Origin: UBA12481 sp942493265
GTDB lineage: Bacteria; Bacteroidota; Bacteroidia; Bacteroidales; UBA12481
Assembly (NCBI GenBank): GCA_942493265.1
Contig: OW818688.1
Coordinates: 868,001 to 932,000 of the forward strand
Length of the DNA: 64,000 nt
Direction of reading: 5' to 3'
The notes under the pieces are model-generated. The model had not been told where the DNA came from and did not search any database. It worked only from the letters and a program-made list of their open reading frames with translations. Numbering within the stretch: position 1 is the stretch's first letter; each line of letters starts with the position of its first letter. Position numbers and translations under genes: made by a program. Shown here one piece after another: positions 1-8,646 of this stretch.

Positions 1-1
1 G

Positions 2-781
2 GCATATGGGGACGCTCCGAACCTGGACCATATCATGGGCAGCATTTATCCGATCTATGCTGATTGTGAAGTCAGTTCCATTTCCGCATTTATTGCAGGA
101 GGTAAAGCTGACGGACTGATTGATTTCAGGTATAAACTCTTTGTTTTACCAACGGAAGGAGATGATCTTACCCCGATTGAACTCCTTGGCACAGAAGGGC
201 TTACGCTCGATTCCACCATGCTGGGCACCTGGATAACCCTCCCCTTTGATAAAGACGGTGAATCGGAATTCCTGAAAAAAGGCGAAACCGTATATGCCTG
301 CGTGGAATACAACAACCTCCATCAGGATATGGTATCCAGAAGGTATGACAACCTGAAAATCGGTGCCGATTATTCATTTAAAATACTCGATGGGGTTAGC
401 GTTTCGAAAGGAAACGACGATTTTTTAACATCAGACTTTGCCGCATCTGCCAACCTGATGATACGTCTGAACCTCAATGAACATAGTAATTTAATTGATG
501 GAATCGACCATTCCACCAGTTTGAATTCGCTTGGACAGAACTTCCCGAATCCATTCAACCGGACGACCGAGATTACATACGAATTGGCCAACAGTGCAAC
601 TGTCAACCTGATTATCAGGGATATCACCGGCCGGATTATCATGGAACGCTCCGAAGGAGTTCAGCCTGCCGGTAAGCATACCCTGAGTATAGAAGCGTCA
701 GGACTCGATTCCGGAATTTACTTCTACACACTGAATGCCGGCAATTTCAACCAAACCAGGAGAATGACCGTAGGAAAATAA
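2..781 (+). CDS. T9SS-exported protein of unknown function, C-terminal part (5' end outside window)
   Basis: The frame is open from the first bases of the window, so the gene starts upstream and only about 259 C-terminal residues are seen. An internal ATG at 35 is not the start: the residues before it align with the middle of the two following genes, for example the D-C-E-V-S-S-I-S segment after a tyrosine. The last ~85 residues form a T9SS type A sorting domain, with L-G-Q-N-F-P-N-P-F-N at its head and a final G-I-Y-F-Y-T-L strand. This predicts outer-membrane export and surface attachment or release. It is the first of three tandem paralogs and ends at a strong hairpin terminator. The function of the passenger domain is not recognised. 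Confidence 0.88.
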   Translation, partial: AYGDAPNLDHIMGSIYPIYADCEVSSISAFIAGGKADGLIDFRYKLFVLPTEGDDLTPIELLGTEGLTLDSTMLGTWITLPFDKDGESEFLKKGETVYACVEYNNLHQDMVSRRYDNLKIGADYSFKILDGVSVSKGNDDFLTSDFAASANLMIRLNLNEHSNLIDGIDHSTSLNSLGQNFPNPFNRTTEITYELANSATVNLIIRDITGRIIMERSEGVQPAGKHTLSIEASGLDSGIYFYTLNAGNFNQTRRMTVGK

Positions 782-805
782 AACGCAAAAAATCTGATTT
801 TTCAG

Positions 806-843
806 CAGAGCTGGCAGGAAGTACTTGCCAGCTCTGTTTTTTT
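806..843 (+). terminator. Rho-independent terminator after the first T9SS paralog
   Basis: A perfect 11-bp stem (806-816 with 826-836, loop of 9) is followed by seven T residues at 837-843. It lies 24 bases after the stop codon. The downstream arm also supplies the TTG that could act as the -33 element of the next gene, so terminator and promoter seem to overlap. Confidence 0.92.
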
Positions 844-855
844 ATTCTAAATTTA
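825..855 (+). promoter_or_regulatory. Putative Bacteroidota-type promoter of the second T9SS paralog
   Basis: TAAATTTA at 848-855 resembles the -7 element TAnnTTTG with one mismatch, and TTG at 825-827 lies 20 bases upstream (19 is typical). The same arrangement, including the bases ACGTG shortly after the -7 box, recurs ahead of the next paralog at 2881. That conservation supports a real promoter. Confidence 0.5.
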
Positions 856-881
856 TACGTGTTATTTAAACAATTATCATC

Positions 882-2804
882 ATGAAAAAAATCTCTACAC
901 TACTCATCGCGTTGTGCCTGATCCTGCAGGTATCTGCCCAGACCGGGCCGCCATCAACTCCCGGTTTGAAAGGAAATGGACAGGTTTTCTATTCCCAGAC
1001 TTTTGGCTGGGAAAATCCGGCTGACGAAAAAGGCTGGACCGCACCTCCCGGATTTTACATGGAAGATCCGGACGACATCGGTTACAACTGGCATTGGTGG
1101 CCGAATGATAGTTTGGTTGACTCCAAGTATACCCGCGAACCGCCCCTGCGATCGACTTCAGCTGCCGACGGCAATTTATGCCTGTTCCTCTCGAGGTACA
1201 ATGAATTCAAGGAGGATCCCCGTACCGACGTCAATAACTCGGTGGTGTTTCCGATGATGGATTGTTCCGCACACGGAACAGTAATCGTAAGCTATGAAAC
1301 AAGCTTTATGTGCTATGAGGACAACAGTACCTGGAAAATGCTCATGGAAGTCACCGTTGATAACTGGCTTCACTCTGCCCAGTATGATGTTAGTTTCGGC
1401 GTCAACCATAAAGGTCGTCCCGATAAAACCACCCCGGGAAAACCGGCCATCTTTCAGGCCAACATTTCCGACGTAGCCGCCGGGCAACCTAATGTCCAGA
1501 TCAAATTTACCTGGAAAGAAGCCAATCTCTATTTCTGGCAAATCGATGACTTTAAGCTCTCTGAAGCCTGGGATAATGATCTGCAAATGAAATTTGCCCA
1601 GATGGAATGGACTGATGGCGATGATGTTTCAAAAATGACCCCTGCTTTTATGATGCCTAAATCACAACTTGCAGGCAATTCATACACCAATTTCAAGGCT
1701 GCCGCCATCAATTTCGGCGAATATGATCAGGAAGATGCATTCTTTGAAGTGGATATCACAAAAAACAGCCAGTCTGTTTTCCATCAGGAAGGCGCCAAAA
1801 AGGACATATTCACCCTGGTTACGGATACTACCGAGCTGACCGAAATGTATACCCCAACCGATTTTGGTCACTATAAGGTTACCTACAATTATAAGGCGAA
1901 AGATCCGGACAATACTCCGGCCAACAACACCCGGGAGGCTTATTTCAATGTAACTGACAGCGTGTTCTCTCATGCCGACAACACCCTTGAAGAGGAGTGC
2001 AACTGGGGTCTGGAAACCTACAACAGGGATCTCCTCCCGATGACTGACCAGGCCGTAGGCGTTAAATATCACATTTATAACGACTGTGAAGTGAGCTCGA
2101 TCTCTGCCTATATTGCCGGTGGGTTAGCCGATGGCATGACCGATTTCAGGTTTGCTTTGTACTATGTTGATCCGGAGGGCGATCCTACATTGCCGATTGA
2201 ACTTCTGGTCACGGAATACCAGACATATGACTCCACCATGATCGGAAAATGGATTACCATGGAACTGGGTAAAGACGGGGAATCCGAATTCCTCACAGCA
2301 GGTGACCTGGTATACGCAGCAGTTAATTTTAACAACCAGCATACTGAATACCTGGTACAGCGGTACGACAACCTCAAGATCGGAGCCGACTATTCATTCA
2401 AAGTTTTGGATCCCGTAAGTGTTGGCAAGGGAAATGCCGCAGCCTGGTCAACAGGTGGCTTTATTTCAGAAAGGAACCTGATGGTTCGTTTGAACATCAA
2501 CGACCATTCCAATATCAATGATGGGGTGGATCTTACCCGCACAACCGCTTCACTCGGACAAAACTATCCGAACCCGTTCAGCCGGACAACCGAAATATCC
2601 TATGAACTGGTTAACGGTGCCGATGTAAGCATTATCGTTATGGACCTTACCGGTCGCGTGGTGATGGATATTCAGAAAGGATTCCAGCCGGCCGGCAAAC
2701 AGAATGTACAGATCGATGCTTCAAACCTCGAAGCAGGATTATATATGTATACCCTGAAAGCCGGAAATTTCCAGGAAACAAAAAGGATGACCGTTAGTAA
2801 ATAA
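882..2804 (+). CDS. T9SS-exported protein of unknown function, paralog 2
   Basis: 640 residues. A Sec signal peptide covers residues 1-19 (M-K-K-I then a hydrophobic run ending Q-V-S-A-Q). A conserved start of the mature protein follows (P-G-L-K-G-N-G-Q-V-F). The N-terminal ~220 residues look like a beta-rich module with many aromatic residues and the block P-A-I-F-Q-A-N-I-S-D-V. A second beta-rich part follows, then a T9SS type A sorting domain over the last ~85 residues (L-G-Q-N-Y-P-N-P-F). It is closely similar to the genes at 2915 and 24996 along the whole length. Each copy has its own promoter and terminator, so they are separate units. I recognise no catalytic motif; a surface adhesin or binding role is possible but unproven. 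Confidence 0.9.
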   Translation: MKKISTLLIALCLILQVSAQTGPPSTPGLKGNGQVFYSQTFGWENPADEKGWTAPPGFYMEDPDDIGYNWHWWPNDSLVDSKYTREPPLRSTSAADGNLCLFLSRYNEFKEDPRTDVNNSVVFPMMDCSAHGTVIVSYETSFMCYEDNSTWKMLMEVTVDNWLHSAQYDVSFGVNHKGRPDKTTPGKPAIFQANISDVAAGQPNVQIKFTWKEANLYFWQIDDFKLSEAWDNDLQMKFAQMEWTDGDDVSKMTPAFMMPKSQLAGNSYTNFKAAAINFGEYDQEDAFFEVDITKNSQSVFHQEGAKKDIFTLVTDTTELTEMYTPTDFGHYKVTYNYKAKDPDNTPANNTREAYFNVTDSVFSHADNTLEEECNWGLETYNRDLLPMTDQAVGVKYHIYNDCEVSSISAYIAGGLADGMTDFRFALYYVDPEGDPTLPIELLVTEYQTYDSTMIGKWITMELGKDGESEFLTAGDLVYAAVNFNNQHTEYLVQRYDNLKIGADYSFKVLDPVSVGKGNAAAWSTGGFISERNLMVRLNINDHSNINDGVDLTRTTASLGQNYPNPFSRTTEISYELVNGADVSIIVMDLTGRVVMDIQKGFQPAGKQNVQIDASNLEAGLYMYTLKAGNFQETKRMTVSK

Positions 2805-2833
2805 ATCCACTTATCGGCTCCCGAATAAAAATT

Positions 2834-2876
2834 TAGAGTTGGCAGCTGTTTAATAGTTGCCAACTCTATTTTTTTT
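2834..2876 (+). terminator. Rho-independent terminator after paralog 2
   Basis: A perfect 11-bp stem (2834-2844 with 2858-2868, 13-base loop) is followed by eight T residues. Its position and its overlap with the next promoter match the arrangement after the first paralog, suggesting the whole gene-plus-spacer unit was duplicated. Confidence 0.92.
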
Positions 2877-2888
2877 ATTCTATATTTA
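2857..2888 (+). promoter_or_regulatory. Putative promoter of paralog 3
   Basis: TATATTTA at 2881-2888 matches the -7 element at seven of eight positions that matter less than the final G. TTG at 2857-2859, inside the terminator arm, is 21 bases upstream. The leader between here and the ATG at 2915 is similar to that of the preceding paralog. Confidence 0.5.
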
Positions 2889-2914
2889 GACGTGTTAAAC
2901 AAACAATTATTCTG

Positions 2915-4840
2915 ATGAAAAAACTCTTTACTCTCGTTCTCGTTCTTTGCCTGTTTTCACAGGCTTTTTCGCAGGTTAACCAAACTGCAACACCTGGCCT
3001 CAAAGGCAACGGCCAGGTATTTTATCTGGAAACATTTGGTTGGGGAAACCCGGCTGATGAAAAAGGCTGGACCGCTCCGGCAGGATTTTACATGTCAGAC
3101 CCGAAAGATATCGGGTATAATTTCCATTGGTATCCTAATGACAGTCTGGTAACTTCACGTTTGACCAAGGAACCGCCCATGCGTTCAACAACAGCGGAAA
3201 ACGGAAGTCTATGCCTGTTTCTCGACCGTTATAATGATGGAAAAGATCCTAGGATTGACCTCGACAACTCGATTACTTTCCCTTCGATCGATTGCAGCAG
3301 CCGGTCATCGGTTATCGTCAGCTATGAAACCTGCTTTCTGTGTTATAATGACAACACCTACTGGCAGATGCTCCTCGAAGTTTCAACCGACAACTGGGTT
3401 CACTCAGCACAGTATGATGTTAGCTTCGGTGTAAAACACAAAGGTCGCCCGAATAACACCTCCCCTGGTAAACCAGCTATTTTCCAGGCCAACATCTCCG
3501 ATGTTGCCGCAGGAGCTCCTGACGTTCAGTTCCGGTTTACCTGGAGAAATACCAGCCTCTATTTCTGGCAGATCGACAATTTCCAGCTTTCAGAAGCCTG
3601 GAATAACGACCTTCAGTTAAGGTTTGCTCAGATGGAATGGAATGACAATGACGATAATACCGCCATGTCACCCGTTTTCCTCATGCCGAAATCACAGCTT
3701 GCCGGTGGCGGATCATACACCAATTTTAAAGGAGCAGCGATCAATTTTGGCGAATACGATCAGGAAGATGCTTATTTCTCCGTCGACATAGTAAAAAACA
3801 GCGCAAGCGTTTTTCACAAGGATGCCGACAAGAAAGATATCGCCACCCTCATCGTGGACACTACCCTGATCACCGATTCTTATACACCAACCGACTTCGG
3901 CCACTACAAGGTGACCTATGAATACAAGCAGAAACAAGCGGAAGAAACCCCTGCAAACAACAAGCAGGAAGTTTATTTCAACATCAATGACAGTGTCTAT
4001 TCAAATGCCGATGACACCTCTGAAGAAGATTTCAACTGGGGAATCGAAGCTTATGGAACTGATGGCGAACCTATGAATCAGCACATTATTGGCTCCACCT
4101 ACAATATTTTTGCCGATTGCGAAGTCAGTTCAATTTCAGTTTTCATCGCTGGCGGTAAAGCCGACGGTATGATTGACTTTGGTGTAAAACTATTTTATGT
4201 TCCAACCGAAGGTGATGACCTCACCCCGATTGACCTGCTCACCTCCTCTTCCATAGTTTATGACTCCACCATGATCGGGAAATGGATCACCATTGGATTG
4301 GATAAAGACGGTGAATCCGAATTCCTGAAAGCCGGTGATAAAGTGTATGCCTGTGTTGAATACAGTAACCAGCATACTGATATCATCAGCAAAAGGTATG
4401 AAAACCTGAAAATCGGTGCCGACTACAGCTTCAAACTTCTGGATCCGGTTGGTGTTGCCCGTGCCAATGACTATGCAGCATGGACTACCGGCGGTTATCC
4501 CGGTGGCCGTAACCTGATGGTACGCCTGAACCTCAATGACCATTCCAACATCAACGATGGCGTTGATCTTACCCGCACCGCCGCATCAGTAGGACAGAAC
4601 TATCCGAACCCGTTCAACCGGACCACCGATATTTCTTACGAACTGGTTAACGACGCAAATGTCAGCATCATAGTTATGGATCTTACCGGCCGCGTAGTTA
4701 TGGACATCCAGAAAGGCATGCAGCCTTCAGGAAAACATAACGTCCAGCTGGATGCATCCGGACTCGATGCCGGTATCTACCTGTATACCCTGAAAGCCGG
4801 TGGTTTCACCGAAACAAAAAGGATGACAGTATCGAAATAG
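2915..4840 (+). CDS. T9SS-exported protein of unknown function, paralog 3
   Basis: 641 residues with the same plan as the gene at 882: signal peptide (residues 1-20, ending A-F-S-Q), a beta-rich N-terminal module starting P-G-L-K-G-N-G-Q-V-F, a second module containing A-D-C-E-V-S-S-I-S and D-G-E-S-E-F-L, and a T9SS type A sorting domain ending K-R-M-T-V-S-K. The C-terminal sorting domain is almost the same as in paralog 2, while the N-terminal module differs more at scattered positions. That fits recent tandem duplication. The function is unknown. A hairpin at 4873 ends the unit. Confidence 0.9.
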   Translation: MKKLFTLVLVLCLFSQAFSQVNQTATPGLKGNGQVFYLETFGWGNPADEKGWTAPAGFYMSDPKDIGYNFHWYPNDSLVTSRLTKEPPMRSTTAENGSLCLFLDRYNDGKDPRIDLDNSITFPSIDCSSRSSVIVSYETCFLCYNDNTYWQMLLEVSTDNWVHSAQYDVSFGVKHKGRPNNTSPGKPAIFQANISDVAAGAPDVQFRFTWRNTSLYFWQIDNFQLSEAWNNDLQLRFAQMEWNDNDDNTAMSPVFLMPKSQLAGGGSYTNFKGAAINFGEYDQEDAYFSVDIVKNSASVFHKDADKKDIATLIVDTTLITDSYTPTDFGHYKVTYEYKQKQAEETPANNKQEVYFNINDSVYSNADDTSEEDFNWGIEAYGTDGEPMNQHIIGSTYNIFADCEVSSISVFIAGGKADGMIDFGVKLFYVPTEGDDLTPIDLLTSSSIVYDSTMIGKWITIGLDKDGESEFLKAGDKVYACVEYSNQHTDIISKRYENLKIGADYSFKLLDPVGVARANDYAAWTTGGYPGGRNLMVRLNLNDHSNINDGVDLTRTAASVGQNYPNPFNRTTDISYELVNDANVSIIVMDLTGRVVMDIQKGMQPSGKHNVQLDASGLDAGIYLYTLKAGGFTETKRMTVSK

Positions 4841-4872
4841 TTTTTTGTAGATAATATAATTCTTGCAGTAGG

Positions 4873-4900
4873 AGGTCCCCGCAAATGTGGGGACCTCTTT
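4873..4900 (+). terminator. Hairpin terminator after paralog 3
   Basis: A perfect 9-bp GC-rich stem (4873-4881 with 4890-4898, 8-base loop) is followed only by TTT then GC. The weak T tract makes it a less certain terminator than the two upstream. Confidence 0.7.
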
Positions 4901-4924
4901 GCATTATATGAAGTTATGCAGATA

Positions 4925-4955
4925 TCTGAATCTTATTTAAAAACTTATATATTTA
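4925..4955 (+). promoter_or_regulatory. Putative promoter of the acyl-CoA carboxylase operon
   Basis: TCTG at 4925-4928, a 19-base spacer, then TATATTTA at 4948-4955. This is one mismatch from each half of TTTG-N19-TAnnTTTG at the canonical spacing. It leaves a leader of about 25 bases before the ATG at 4984. Confidence 0.5.
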
Positions 4956-4983
4956 CGGCCTTTACCTAACCGATTGATTATAC

Positions 4984-6480
4984 ATGATTAAAAAAGTACT
5001 TGTCGCTAACCGCGGCGAGATCGCTTTGCGGGTTATGCGTTCCTGCCGCGAAATGGGGATTCTGACAGTAGCCGTTTTCTCGGCTGCTGACCGTACATCC
5101 CAGCATGTCCGCTATGCGGATGAAGCCTACCCGATCGGTCCGGCACCTTCCAGCGAATCCTATCTCAACATGGAAAAGATTCTGGAAGTGGCTAAAAAAA
5201 GCCAGGCCGATGCCATTCATCCCGGCTATGGTTTCCTCTCGGAAAATGCCCAATTCTCAGCCCGCTGCCGCGAGGAGGGAATCATCTTTATCGGTCCCAC
5301 GCCGGAGGTAATCCGCACGATGGGCGACAAAATTACCGCCCGCGAAACCATGGTCAAGTCAGGGGTTCCGGTGGTTCCCGGCACCAATGATAAGCTGGTA
5401 ACCGACGAGCAGGCGCTTGAGGTGGTCCGCGCAATCGGTTTGCCGGTAATGATCAAAGCATCTGCCGGGGGTGGCGGAAAAGGAATGCGCCTGGTTAAGC
5501 TGGAAAAAGAAATCCTCCCGTCCCTGCGTGCTGCGCGTTCAGAGGCAAAAGCCGCCTTTGGCAATGATACCGTATACGTTGAAAAATTCGTCATCAATCC
5601 CCACCATATTGAATTTCAGATTCTTGCTGATAAACATGGGCATGTGATACACCTTTGCGAAAGAGAGTGCTCGGTACAGCGACGTCATCAGAAAATCGTG
5701 GAGGAAACACCCTCACCACTGCTGACGCCCGAAATCCGCGAACAAATGGGTTACCATGCCGTTCAGGCTGCCAAATCAGTTGGTTATGAAGGAGCAGGTA
5801 CCATTGAATTCCTGGTCGATAACAACCTGAACTACTATTTCCTCGAAATGAACACCCGCTTGCAGGTTGAACATCCGATAACCGAACGCGTAATCGGGGT
5901 CGACCTGGTGAAGGAACAAATCCTGATTGCCGCAGGTGAACATCTGAAAATCAATCAGGAAGATGTTGTTCAAAGGGGCCATGCCATTGAATGCCGCATA
6001 TATGCCGAAGATCCCGATAACAACTTCATGCCCAGTCCGGGTAAAATCCGGCATCTGACCGAACCGCTGGGTTTGGGCGTCAGGGTTGACGGATATGTTT
6101 ACGAAGGATATGAAATCCCGATCTATTACGATCCGATGATTTCCAAGCTGATTGTTTGGGGATCTAACCGTTATGAAGCCATTCAGGTAATGAGGCGTGC
6201 CCTGCACGAGTATAAGATCACCGGGATAAAAACTTCCATTCCATTTCTGGAACGGATCATGGAAACCACCGATTTTATTCTGGGCCAATACGATACAGGC
6301 TTTATTGAGGATAATTCCAATACCCTTTTCAATGTTAAGGGTTGCAATATGAGCTGCCAGGATGTTTCCATCATGGTGGCATACATCGACTATTTAAAAA
6401 GGAGGGATAAACAGCACGCACTCACTGCAGTCGCTCCAACCACCTCCGCCTGGAAAACGTCAGGACGCAACACCCGATAA
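4984..6480 (+). CDS. accC: Biotin carboxylase subunit of acyl-CoA carboxylase
   Basis: 498 residues, close to the usual ~450-500 for stand-alone biotin carboxylases. It carboxylates the biotin of the carrier protein using ATP and bicarbonate. The N-terminal domain opens with K-K-V-L-V-A-N-R-G-E-I-A. H-P-G-Y-G-F-L-S-E is at 79-87. The ATP-grasp glycine loop A-G-G-G-G-K-G-M is at 161-168, and R-E-C-S-V-Q-R-R-H-Q-K is around 227-236. The catalytic segment E-M-N-T-R-L-Q-V-E-H-P is at 288-298. A biotin-carboxylase C-terminal domain follows. The carrier and carboxyltransferase genes lie directly downstream on the same strand, so this is one enzyme encoded as three subunits. The enzyme class is secure; the symbol accC is used by analogy (pccA-like is equally apt). 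Confidence 0.95.
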   Translation: MIKKVLVANRGEIALRVMRSCREMGILTVAVFSAADRTSQHVRYADEAYPIGPAPSSESYLNMEKILEVAKKSQADAIHPGYGFLSENAQFSARCREEGIIFIGPTPEVIRTMGDKITARETMVKSGVPVVPGTNDKLVTDEQALEVVRAIGLPVMIKASAGGGGKGMRLVKLEKEILPSLRAARSEAKAAFGNDTVYVEKFVINPHHIEFQILADKHGHVIHLCERECSVQRRHQKIVEETPSPLLTPEIREQMGYHAVQAAKSVGYEGAGTIEFLVDNNLNYYFLEMNTRLQVEHPITERVIGVDLVKEQILIAAGEHLKINQEDVVQRGHAIECRIYAEDPDNNFMPSPGKIRHLTEPLGLGVRVDGYVYEGYEIPIYYDPMISKLIVWGSNRYEAIQVMRRALHEYKITGIKTSIPFLERIMETTDFILGQYDTGFIEDNSNTLFNVKGCNMSCQDVSIMVAYIDYLKRRDKQHALTAVAPTTSAWKTSGRNTR

Positions 6481-6488
6481 TCTCGTAA

Positions 6489-6507
6489 GGGCGACCTGCG
6501 GTCGCCC
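6489..6507 (+). repeat. Palindromic repeat (GGGCGACC/GGTCGCCC family)
   Basis: Perfect 8-bp arms (6489-6496 and 6500-6507) around a 3-base loop, in the 47-bp gap between the biotin carboxylase and carrier genes. The same arms with a different loop occur inside the fecR gene at 63083-63101, so this is a dispersed element rather than a gene-specific attenuator. There is no T tract, so it is unlikely to terminate the operon. Confidence 0.8.
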
Positions 6508-6527
6508 ATTTATAACATATTCTTAAC

Positions 6528-7037
6528 ATGCAGATCGAACTACCCAAACAGGAGCGTACCGCCGAGATTGAAATCATCGAACATGATGGCAGCCGGTATG
6601 TCATAAAAATTGACGAAAAGATTTTTGAGGTCGACCTGATCGAGGTGTCAAAAGGGATCTATTCCTTACTTAATGATGGCAAATCATTCAATGTGGAGGC
6701 AATACCGATTGGTGGAAACACTAAATATACCGTCAACACCTTCTTCCAGTCATTTGACCTGGAAATCATTGATGAGCAAACAAAGTACCTCCGCAGCCGC
6801 AATCAGGGCAAAGCCGCCGACAGCGGTAACCTGATCCGCGTTCCGATGCCCGGTAAGGTTATGGAAGTATTTGTTGAGGAAGGTGATGCCGTAAAGGCCG
6901 GGCAAACCCTGGTGATCGTTTCAGCCATGAAAATGGAAAGCGAATACAAATCCGGCCGCGACGGGCTGGTTAAAAAAATTATGGTTAAACCGGGTGAAAC
7001 GGTTGACAGTGATCAGGTTATGATTGTATTGGAATAA
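6528..7037 (+). CDS. Biotin carboxyl carrier protein subunit
   Basis: 169 residues. The C-terminal ~70 residues are a biotinyl/lipoyl domain: V-P-M-P-G-K-V near residue 105, and the biotinylation motif S-A-M-K-M-E at 132-137, with Lys135 the expected biotinylated residue. The N-terminal ~95 residues form an extended segment typical of carrier subunits of propionyl-CoA carboxylase or decarboxylase-type enzymes. The gene sits between the biotin carboxylase (47-bp gap) and the carboxyltransferase (10-bp gap). Its product shuttles carboxybiotin between the two active sites in the cytoplasm. A carrier for a Na+-pumping decarboxylase is the alternative, but no membrane beta subunit is present here and a biotin carboxylase is. 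Confidence 0.93.
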   Translation: MQIELPKQERTAEIEIIEHDGSRYVIKIDEKIFEVDLIEVSKGIYSLLNDGKSFNVEAIPIGGNTKYTVNTFFQSFDLEIIDEQTKYLRSRNQGKAADSGNLIRVPMPGKVMEVFVEEGDAVKAGQTLVIVSAMKMESEYKSGRDGLVKKIMVKPGETVDSDQVMIVLE

Positions 7038-7047
7038 AAGTAAAATT

Positions 7048-8580
7048 ATGGCTCTACAGGACAAATTTGATAAGCTTGCCCGGCAATTGAAAGCTGCCGA
7101 TATGGGCGGCGGACAGGATCGTATCGACAAGCAGCATCAGGCTGGCAAAAAAACTGCCCGCGAAAGAATTCTTGCATTGCTCGATCCGGGTTCCTTCGTT
7201 GAAATGGATAAGCTGGTGATGCACCAGAATCACGATTTCGGCATGGAGGACAAAAAAATTCCGGGCGATGGAATGGTTACCGGATATGGCAAGATCGAAG
7301 GTCGGTTGATGTACGTTTTTGCTCAGGATTTCACTGTTTTCGGCGGCACCATGAGCCGGTCAAATGCTGATAAAGTAGTGAAAGTCATGGATCTTGCCAT
7401 GAAGATGGGCGCACCCGTTATCGGACTCAACGACTCAGGCGGTGCCCGAATCCAGGAAGGGGTTCAAAGCCTGGCCGGATATGCCGATATTTTCTTCCGC
7501 AATGTAAGGTCGTCAGGCGTCATCCCTCAGATCTCCGCTATTCTCGGACCCTGTGCCGGTGGTGCAGTTTATTCCCCTGCCCTCACCGATTTCATCCTGA
7601 TGGTGGAGGAGTCGAGCTACATGTTTGTCACCGGTCCGGATGTAATCAAAACGGTTACACACGAAGAAGTTACCAAGGAAGACCTAGGTGGTGCCATGAC
7701 GCATAACGCTCGCAGCGGCGTAGCCCACCTCATGGCTTCGAATGATGAACAGGCCATGATGATGCTCCGCGAACTCATGTCATACCTGCCCTCCAACAAC
7801 CTCGAAGATCCGCCCTACCATATCCCGAGCGATCAGCCCGATCGAATTGACCTGGGCCTTCAGACCCTGGTCCCCGACGATCCGAATAAGCCGTACGACA
7901 TGAAAGAAATTATCACCTCAGTGGTTGATGATAATATCTTTCTGGAAATACAGCCCTTCTATGCGAAAAACATGATCATCGGGTTCGCCCGTCTGAATGG
8001 CTATCCCGTTGGTATTGTTGCCAACCAGCCTGCTCATCTGGCCGGCTGCCTCGATATCAGTTCATCGGTAAAAGCTGCCCGTTTTGTGCGATTCTGCGAT
8101 GCATTCAACTTCCCGCTCATTACCCTGGTTGACGTTCCCGGCTTTTTACCCGGAACCGGACAGGAACTTGGCGGAATCATCAAGCATGGGGCCAAGCTGC
8201 TTTATGCATTCGCTGAAGCTACCGTGCCCAAAATCACGCTCATCACCCGCAAGGCTTACGGCGGCGCTTATGATGTGATGTCGAGCAAACATATCGGTGC
8301 AGATGTAAATTATGCATTCCCAACAGCCGAAATCGCCGTGATGGGATCAGATGGCGCCGTGAATATCCTTTACCGAAATCTCGATGATGAGGGAAGGGCC
8401 AATGCCATAGCCGATTACAAAGAACGGTTTGCCAATCCATTCAGTGCAGCAGAGTTAGGCTATATCGATGAGGTCATTTTTCCCAAAGATACCCGTACCC
8501 GGCTGATACAGGCCCTCGACATGACCCGGAACAAGAGCTATTCAAATCCTAAAAGAAAACACGGTAACATCCCCCTTTGA
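7048..8580 (+). CDS. Acyl-CoA carboxylase carboxyltransferase subunit (propionyl-CoA type)
   Basis: 510 residues from the ATG at 7048. An in-frame TTG at 7024 overlaps the carrier gene and is a poorer start. The protein has the two crotonase-like halves of PccB/MmdA proteins. The N-half contains G-G-A-R-I-Q-E-G-V and G-P-C-A-G-G-A-V-Y-S-P. The C-half contains V-D-V-P-G-F-L-P-G-T-G-Q-E and A-Y-G-G-A-Y-D-V-M-S-S-K. The Asp in Y-G-G-A-Y-D aligns, from memory, with the Asp that favours propionyl-CoA in PccB, where acetyl-CoA enzymes have Ile. It transfers the carboxyl group from carboxybiotin to the acyl-CoA, giving methylmalonyl-CoA. With the two upstream genes it forms a complete enzyme, used in propionate metabolism or odd-chain and branched substrate breakdown. 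Confidence 0.93.
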   Translation: MALQDKFDKLARQLKAADMGGGQDRIDKQHQAGKKTARERILALLDPGSFVEMDKLVMHQNHDFGMEDKKIPGDGMVTGYGKIEGRLMYVFAQDFTVFGGTMSRSNADKVVKVMDLAMKMGAPVIGLNDSGGARIQEGVQSLAGYADIFFRNVRSSGVIPQISAILGPCAGGAVYSPALTDFILMVEESSYMFVTGPDVIKTVTHEEVTKEDLGGAMTHNARSGVAHLMASNDEQAMMMLRELMSYLPSNNLEDPPYHIPSDQPDRIDLGLQTLVPDDPNKPYDMKEIITSVVDDNIFLEIQPFYAKNMIIGFARLNGYPVGIVANQPAHLAGCLDISSSVKAARFVRFCDAFNFPLITLVDVPGFLPGTGQELGGIIKHGAKLLYAFAEATVPKITLITRKAYGGAYDVMSSKHIGADVNYAFPTAEIAVMGSDGAVNILYRNLDDEGRANAIADYKERFANPFSAAELGYIDEVIFPKDTRTRLIQALDMTRNKSYSNPKRKHGNIPL

Positions 8581-8606
8581 TGACTGGGGGATTGCGAAAA
8601 ACCTGA

Positions 8607-8614
8607 TAACTTTG
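8607..8614 (+). promoter_or_regulatory. -7 promoter element of the cadherin-like-repeat metalloprotease gene
   Basis: TAACTTTG is an exact match to TAnnTTTG and is followed by CAGAAAG, 33 bases before the ATG at 8647. No good TTTG lies 19 bases upstream, so only the -7 half is supported. Confidence 0.45.
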
Positions 8615-8646
8615 CAGAAAGGGTTGATCCTTTTAATGTGATTTCA

